A stretch of DNA of 64,000 nucleotides from Bradyrhizobium liaoningense (GTDB lineage: Bacteria; Pseudomonadota; Alphaproteobacteria; Rhizobiales; Xanthobacteraceae). A program made the translations under genes and the position numbers. The stretch spans positions 24,176 through 88,175 of the forward strand of contig NZ_JAFCJM010000033.1 of NCBI RefSeq assembly GCF_018130955.1. The letters run 5' to 3'. Below the pieces are notes generated by a model, which was not told the DNA's origin, searched no databases, and saw only the letters and a list, made by a program, of their open reading frames with translations. Below, piece after piece: positions 61,713 through 64,000 of this stretch; the stretch's first letter is position 1; every line of letters starts with the position of its first letter.

Positions 61713-62687
61713 ATGTTCCGCTACTTGCGTCACGGTGTTTTCGGTCTCGCGCTCTTTCTTGGTCTTACCAGCATTGCCCCATCAGCCTCCGCCGCCTATC
61801 CCGACCGCCCCGTGCACTGGCTGATCGGCTTTGCCGCGGGCGGCCCCGTCGACATCGTCGCCCGCATCATGGCGCAATGGCTGTCGGAGCATTTGGGCCA
61901 GCAGTTCATCGTCGAGAACCGCACCGGAAGCGGCGGCAACATCGCGGCCGCCGCCGCGATCAATTCGCCGCCCGACGGCTACACGCTGCTGTTCGTCGCC
62001 CCCAACAACGCGATCTCGACCTCGCTCTACAAGAAGCTGCCGTTCGATTTCCTGCGCGACACCGTGCCGGTCGCGAGCATCATGCAGCTCACCAACATGC
62101 TGGTGGTGTCGAACGCCATGCCGGCCAAGAGCGTCCAGGAGTTCATCGACTACTGCAAGGCCAATCCCGGCAAGATCTCCTATGCGTCGTCCGGCAACGG
62201 CACCTCGGTGCACATGTCGGCGGAGCTGTTCAAGGCGATGACCAAGTGCGACATGGTGCACGTGCCCTATCGGGGATCTGCGATCGCCTTCCCCGACGTC
62301 ATCTCCAACAAGGTGCAGCTCATCTTCGACAATCTGCCGTCCGCGCTGGAGCAGGTGCGCGGCGGCAATGTCCGCGCACTCGGCGTGACCTCGCCAAAAC
62401 GCTGGCCGGCCGTGCCGGATATTCCGGCGATCGCCGACACCGTGCCGGGCTTCGAATCGGTCGGCTTCTACGGCATCTCCGCGCCGAAGGGCACGCCACA
62501 AGAGATCGTCGATGCCCTGAACAAGGCCATTGGCGAAGCACTGAAGGACCCGAAGATCGTGGCAAAGCTCGCCGAGACCGGCGGCATCCCGCGGCCGATG
62601 ACGCCGGCCGAGTTCGGCAAGCTGGTCGCGGACGAAACCGAAAAATGGCGCAAGGTGGTCGAGTTCGCGGGCGTGTCGGTGGACTGA
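61713..62687 (+). CDS. Tripartite tricarboxylate transporter (Bug) solute-binding protein
   Basis: A 324-residue periplasmic binding protein of the Bug/TctC family. Signal peptide ends SASA; YPDRPVHWLIGFAAGGPVDIVARIMAQWLSEHLGQQFIVENRTGSGGNIAA is the standard opening, and PDGYTLLF and HVPYRGSA are ligand-loop segments. ATG at 61713 follows TTGGAGGC. No TctA/TctB genes lie nearby, as is common for the many orphan Bug proteins. Ligand unknown, probably a carboxylate. Confidence 0.9.
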   Translation: MFRYLRHGVFGLALFLGLTSIAPSASAAYPDRPVHWLIGFAAGGPVDIVARIMAQWLSEHLGQQFIVENRTGSGGNIAAAAAINSPPDGYTLLFVAPNNAISTSLYKKLPFDFLRDTVPVASIMQLTNMLVVSNAMPAKSVQEFIDYCKANPGKISYASSGNGTSVHMSAELFKAMTKCDMVHVPYRGSAIAFPDVISNKVQLIFDNLPSALEQVRGGNVRALGVTSPKRWPAVPDIPAIADTVPGFESVGFYGISAPKGTPQEIVDALNKAIGEALKDPKIVAKLAETGGIPRPMTPAEFGKLVADETEKWRKVVEFAGVSVD

Positions 62688-63004
62688 CGGGCGACATGAC
62701 GGCGCCGGCAGGGACGTAGGCAAAGCCGGCGCCGATCCCGCTCAGAACCAAAACATCGAAAACAACCCCATGCACAGTAGAAGCCGAGGCGGGCGCAACG
62801 CCCTTCGTATTTTACGAATTCAACTTGACACGTCGGGCAAATCGGGGGTATGGTGCCATCATCGCAAGAGTCGCGGCCAAACGCGCCAGGCGCCGAGGCT
62901 CGTACGCCCAGGCCAACCAAACCCGGCATTGCACCCCCGCCTCAGGCCCTGTAAACGGACCGCGCACCGTTGCCGGCCGCGTCTCCTGCGGTCGTCCCGC
63001 GGCG
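62688..63004. other. Intergenic region with a hairpin, no gene seen
   Basis: 317 bp between the Bug gene and the tRNA. GGCGCCGGC (62701-62709) and GCCGGCGCC (62725-62733) are perfect 9-bp inverted arms 14 nt after the Bug stop codon, a probable mRNA 3'-end structure without a T-run. The rest should hold the tRNA promoter; I see no coding frame of note. Confidence 0.5.
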
Positions 63005-63080
63005 GGGCCTGTAGCTCAATGGTTAGAGCCGGCCGCTCATAACGGTCTGGTTGCAGGTTCGAGTCCTGCCGGGCCCACCA
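63005..63080 (+). tRNA. tRNA-Ile (CAU anticodon, lysidine-modified type)
   Basis: A full cloverleaf: acceptor GGGCCTG with CGGGCCC, D stem GCTC/GAGC, anticodon stem GGCCG/CGGTC with loop CTCATAA (anticodon CAT), T stem GCAGG/CCTGC, and an encoded CCA at 63078-63080. The anticodon-arm and loop context resemble E. coli tRNA-Ile2, so I read it as the tRNA whose C34 is changed to lysidine by TilS to decode AUA, not an elongator Met tRNA. That distinction rests on sequence resemblance. Confidence 0.85.
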
Positions 63081-63384
63081 GTAATTTCAGCAACTCATCA
63101 GGAGCTATTTCGCCGTAGCGAGATTACCGCACCAGAAATGCTCCGGCCTGCTTGCCTATCGCTATGCTCGCGCGGTTCACAACCTAGTCCGCAGGGCTCG
63201 ATCCGACAACAGTCGCTGCGTCTCAATCGTAGATTCGGCGGCTTCGTCGCGCGAAAAGGTCAGCCCGCGCTCTGCACTCTTTTCATCGACAACCCCGTCT
63301 CCTTCAGAAGTTGAGTTGCCTGAATTAGGCGATAATCGCGTGCAATAAGCATCTTGCGTTTGCAGGTGGCAGAGGAGGTTTACG
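63081..63384. other. Region downstream of the tRNA, no gene seen
   Basis: 304 bp of visibly lower GC than the rest of the window. Short frames exist on both strands but none resembles a family or has a ribosome site. It lies between a tRNA, a common integration target, and a broken nuclease gene, so it may be debris of past insertions. Confidence 0.4.
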
Positions 63385-63937
63385 ATGTCCTCCAAGATCA
63401 CTAGCGATGTTGTCGATGCGCTACAGCACTACCGATTGAAGGCATACTATCAACTGCGTGGCGAGCAAGGGACCCAATCCGCGTACGAGAAGCTCCTGAT
63501 CGAACAGCGGGGCGTCGTTTATTCTTGGCGCTCTACTCGAGGATGATCGCTATGCTGTCCACTTCGATGCCCTTCGCAAGATCGATGGACCTTCGGAACT
63601 CGGAGCCTATCGGTATGAGCCGGTGCTGTTTTGCGCGGCGCCACGGGTTCGCACTCTCGATCGCCAGCAACTTGCTACCCGCGCAGTTCTTCCAGCGAAA
63701 CTTCAGGGAACGCTTTCTAGTGGCGGAACCGCTTATCTCGGGCAAACCAGCGCGAGGACGAGCATTCGCTTCGGATCCACCCTGACGACGGCGGAAAATA
63801 TCCTCAAAGAGGCCGAGCGCTTGCAGCGCGCCGACGCTCCACCGAAGCTGCTGCTAAATGACCATTGCCGCATCTGCTCGTTCCGAGATCGCTGCCGCGC
63901 CCAAGCCATCCGGGAGGACAATCTAGCAGGCTGCTGA
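63385..63937 (+). pseudogene. Broken TM0106-type RecB-like nuclease gene
   Basis: ATG at 63385 (behind AGGAGG) opens with MSSKITSDVVDALQHYRLKAYYQL, the start of the TM0106 RecB-like nuclease family, but stops at about 63546 after a frame change. From about 63518 the next frame reads SFILGALLEDDRYAVHFDALRK, then YEPVLFCAAPRVRTLDRQQLA, YLGQTSARTSIRFGS and NDHCRICSFRDRCRAQAIREDN with the C-terminal cysteine cluster. About 60 residues of the core seem deleted at the junction, and the end is cut at 63926 by foreign sequence. It is a pseudogene with two separate lesions. Confidence 0.8.
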
Positions 63938-64000
63938 AGAAGTCTCGATTTTGTGTGATTTAGGTCTTTTTGCAGGGGCGCGTCGAGATCGGATGTCGGA
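63927..64000. mobile_element. Probable insertion-sequence end, continuing past the window
   Basis: At about 63927 the nuclease reading ends abruptly and the sequence changes to CAGGCTGCTGAAGAAGTC, a terminus of the kind found on several IS families in Bradyrhizobium. CTAG at 63923-63926 could be a target site. The rest of the element is outside the window, so family and orientation cannot be told. Confidence 0.45.

Noticed and set aside
63005..63080. Reading the tRNA as elongator or initiator Met
   Set aside because: The anticodon is CAT, but the D-arm, anticodon arm and variable region resemble tRNA-Ile2, and the acceptor stem starts with a paired G-C, unlike bacterial initiator tRNA.

Overview
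The window reads as a chromosomal segment of a Bradyrhizobium-like alphaproteobacterium (order Hyphomicrobiales). The basis is high GC with strong third-position GC bias, gene families and gene order typical of that group, a tRNA-Ile(CAU) of rhizobial type, and intergenic repeats of the kind scattered through Bradyrhizobium genomes. Genus is an inference from family resemblance, not from a search.

Layout. 1-4.3 kb: the end of a GH79/heparanase-like glycosidase, an MHS-type MFS carrier and a KstD-type flavoprotein. 4.3-8.05 kb: a minus-strand catabolic operon (ThDP enzyme, DadA-like flavoprotein, SDR). 8.3-10.5 kb: an FGE-sulfatase protein divergent from an AraC regulator. 10.5-14.5 kb: a transglutaminase-like protein behind a perfect FNR/FixK-type box, then a FecR-like protein with a CHASE2 adenylate cyclase. 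14.5-18.6 kb: a tannase-family esterase without its usual cysteine pair, and pobA with an AraC-type PobR. 18.9-23.5 kb: DUF485-actP followed by a CNMP/CBS/DUF294 protein and a DnaQ-like exonuclease. 23.5-26.5 kb: a MarR regulator divergent from a VOC protein, a flavin monooxygenase and a DUF2783 protein, again with a perfect FNR/FixK-type box. 26.7-31.2 kb: pncB, an esterase, a diguanylate cyclase and a decayed autotransporter barrel. 31.2-37.5 kb: tcuAB with a GntR regulator, a Tat-exported MBL protein, a HupE/UreJ protein and ybaK.

37.7-59.2 kb is the most coherent region. It holds a two-subunit NAD-dependent formate dehydrogenase (fdsA and a fused fdsG-fdsB), an OFA-family carrier, a histidine kinase with a sigma-54 response regulator, tusA, moeA, mobB, fdhD, mobA, a MoeA-PBP fusion, a third degenerate MoeA-like protein, a tungstate ABC transporter (tupBCA) and an HTH-PBP regulator. 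I read it as a metal uptake, cofactor maturation and sulfuration set serving a Mo- or W-dependent formate dehydrogenase. The carrier has a consensus -24/-12 promoter and two identical palindromes upstream, probably the response regulator's binding sites.

59.3-62.7 kb carries three solute-binding proteins of three different transporter classes with no membrane partners in the window. 63.0-64.0 kb holds tRNA-Ile(CAU), a broken RecB-like nuclease gene and what looks like the end of an insertion sequence running out of the window. Several large open frames opposite real genes are GC-bias shadows and were left out.
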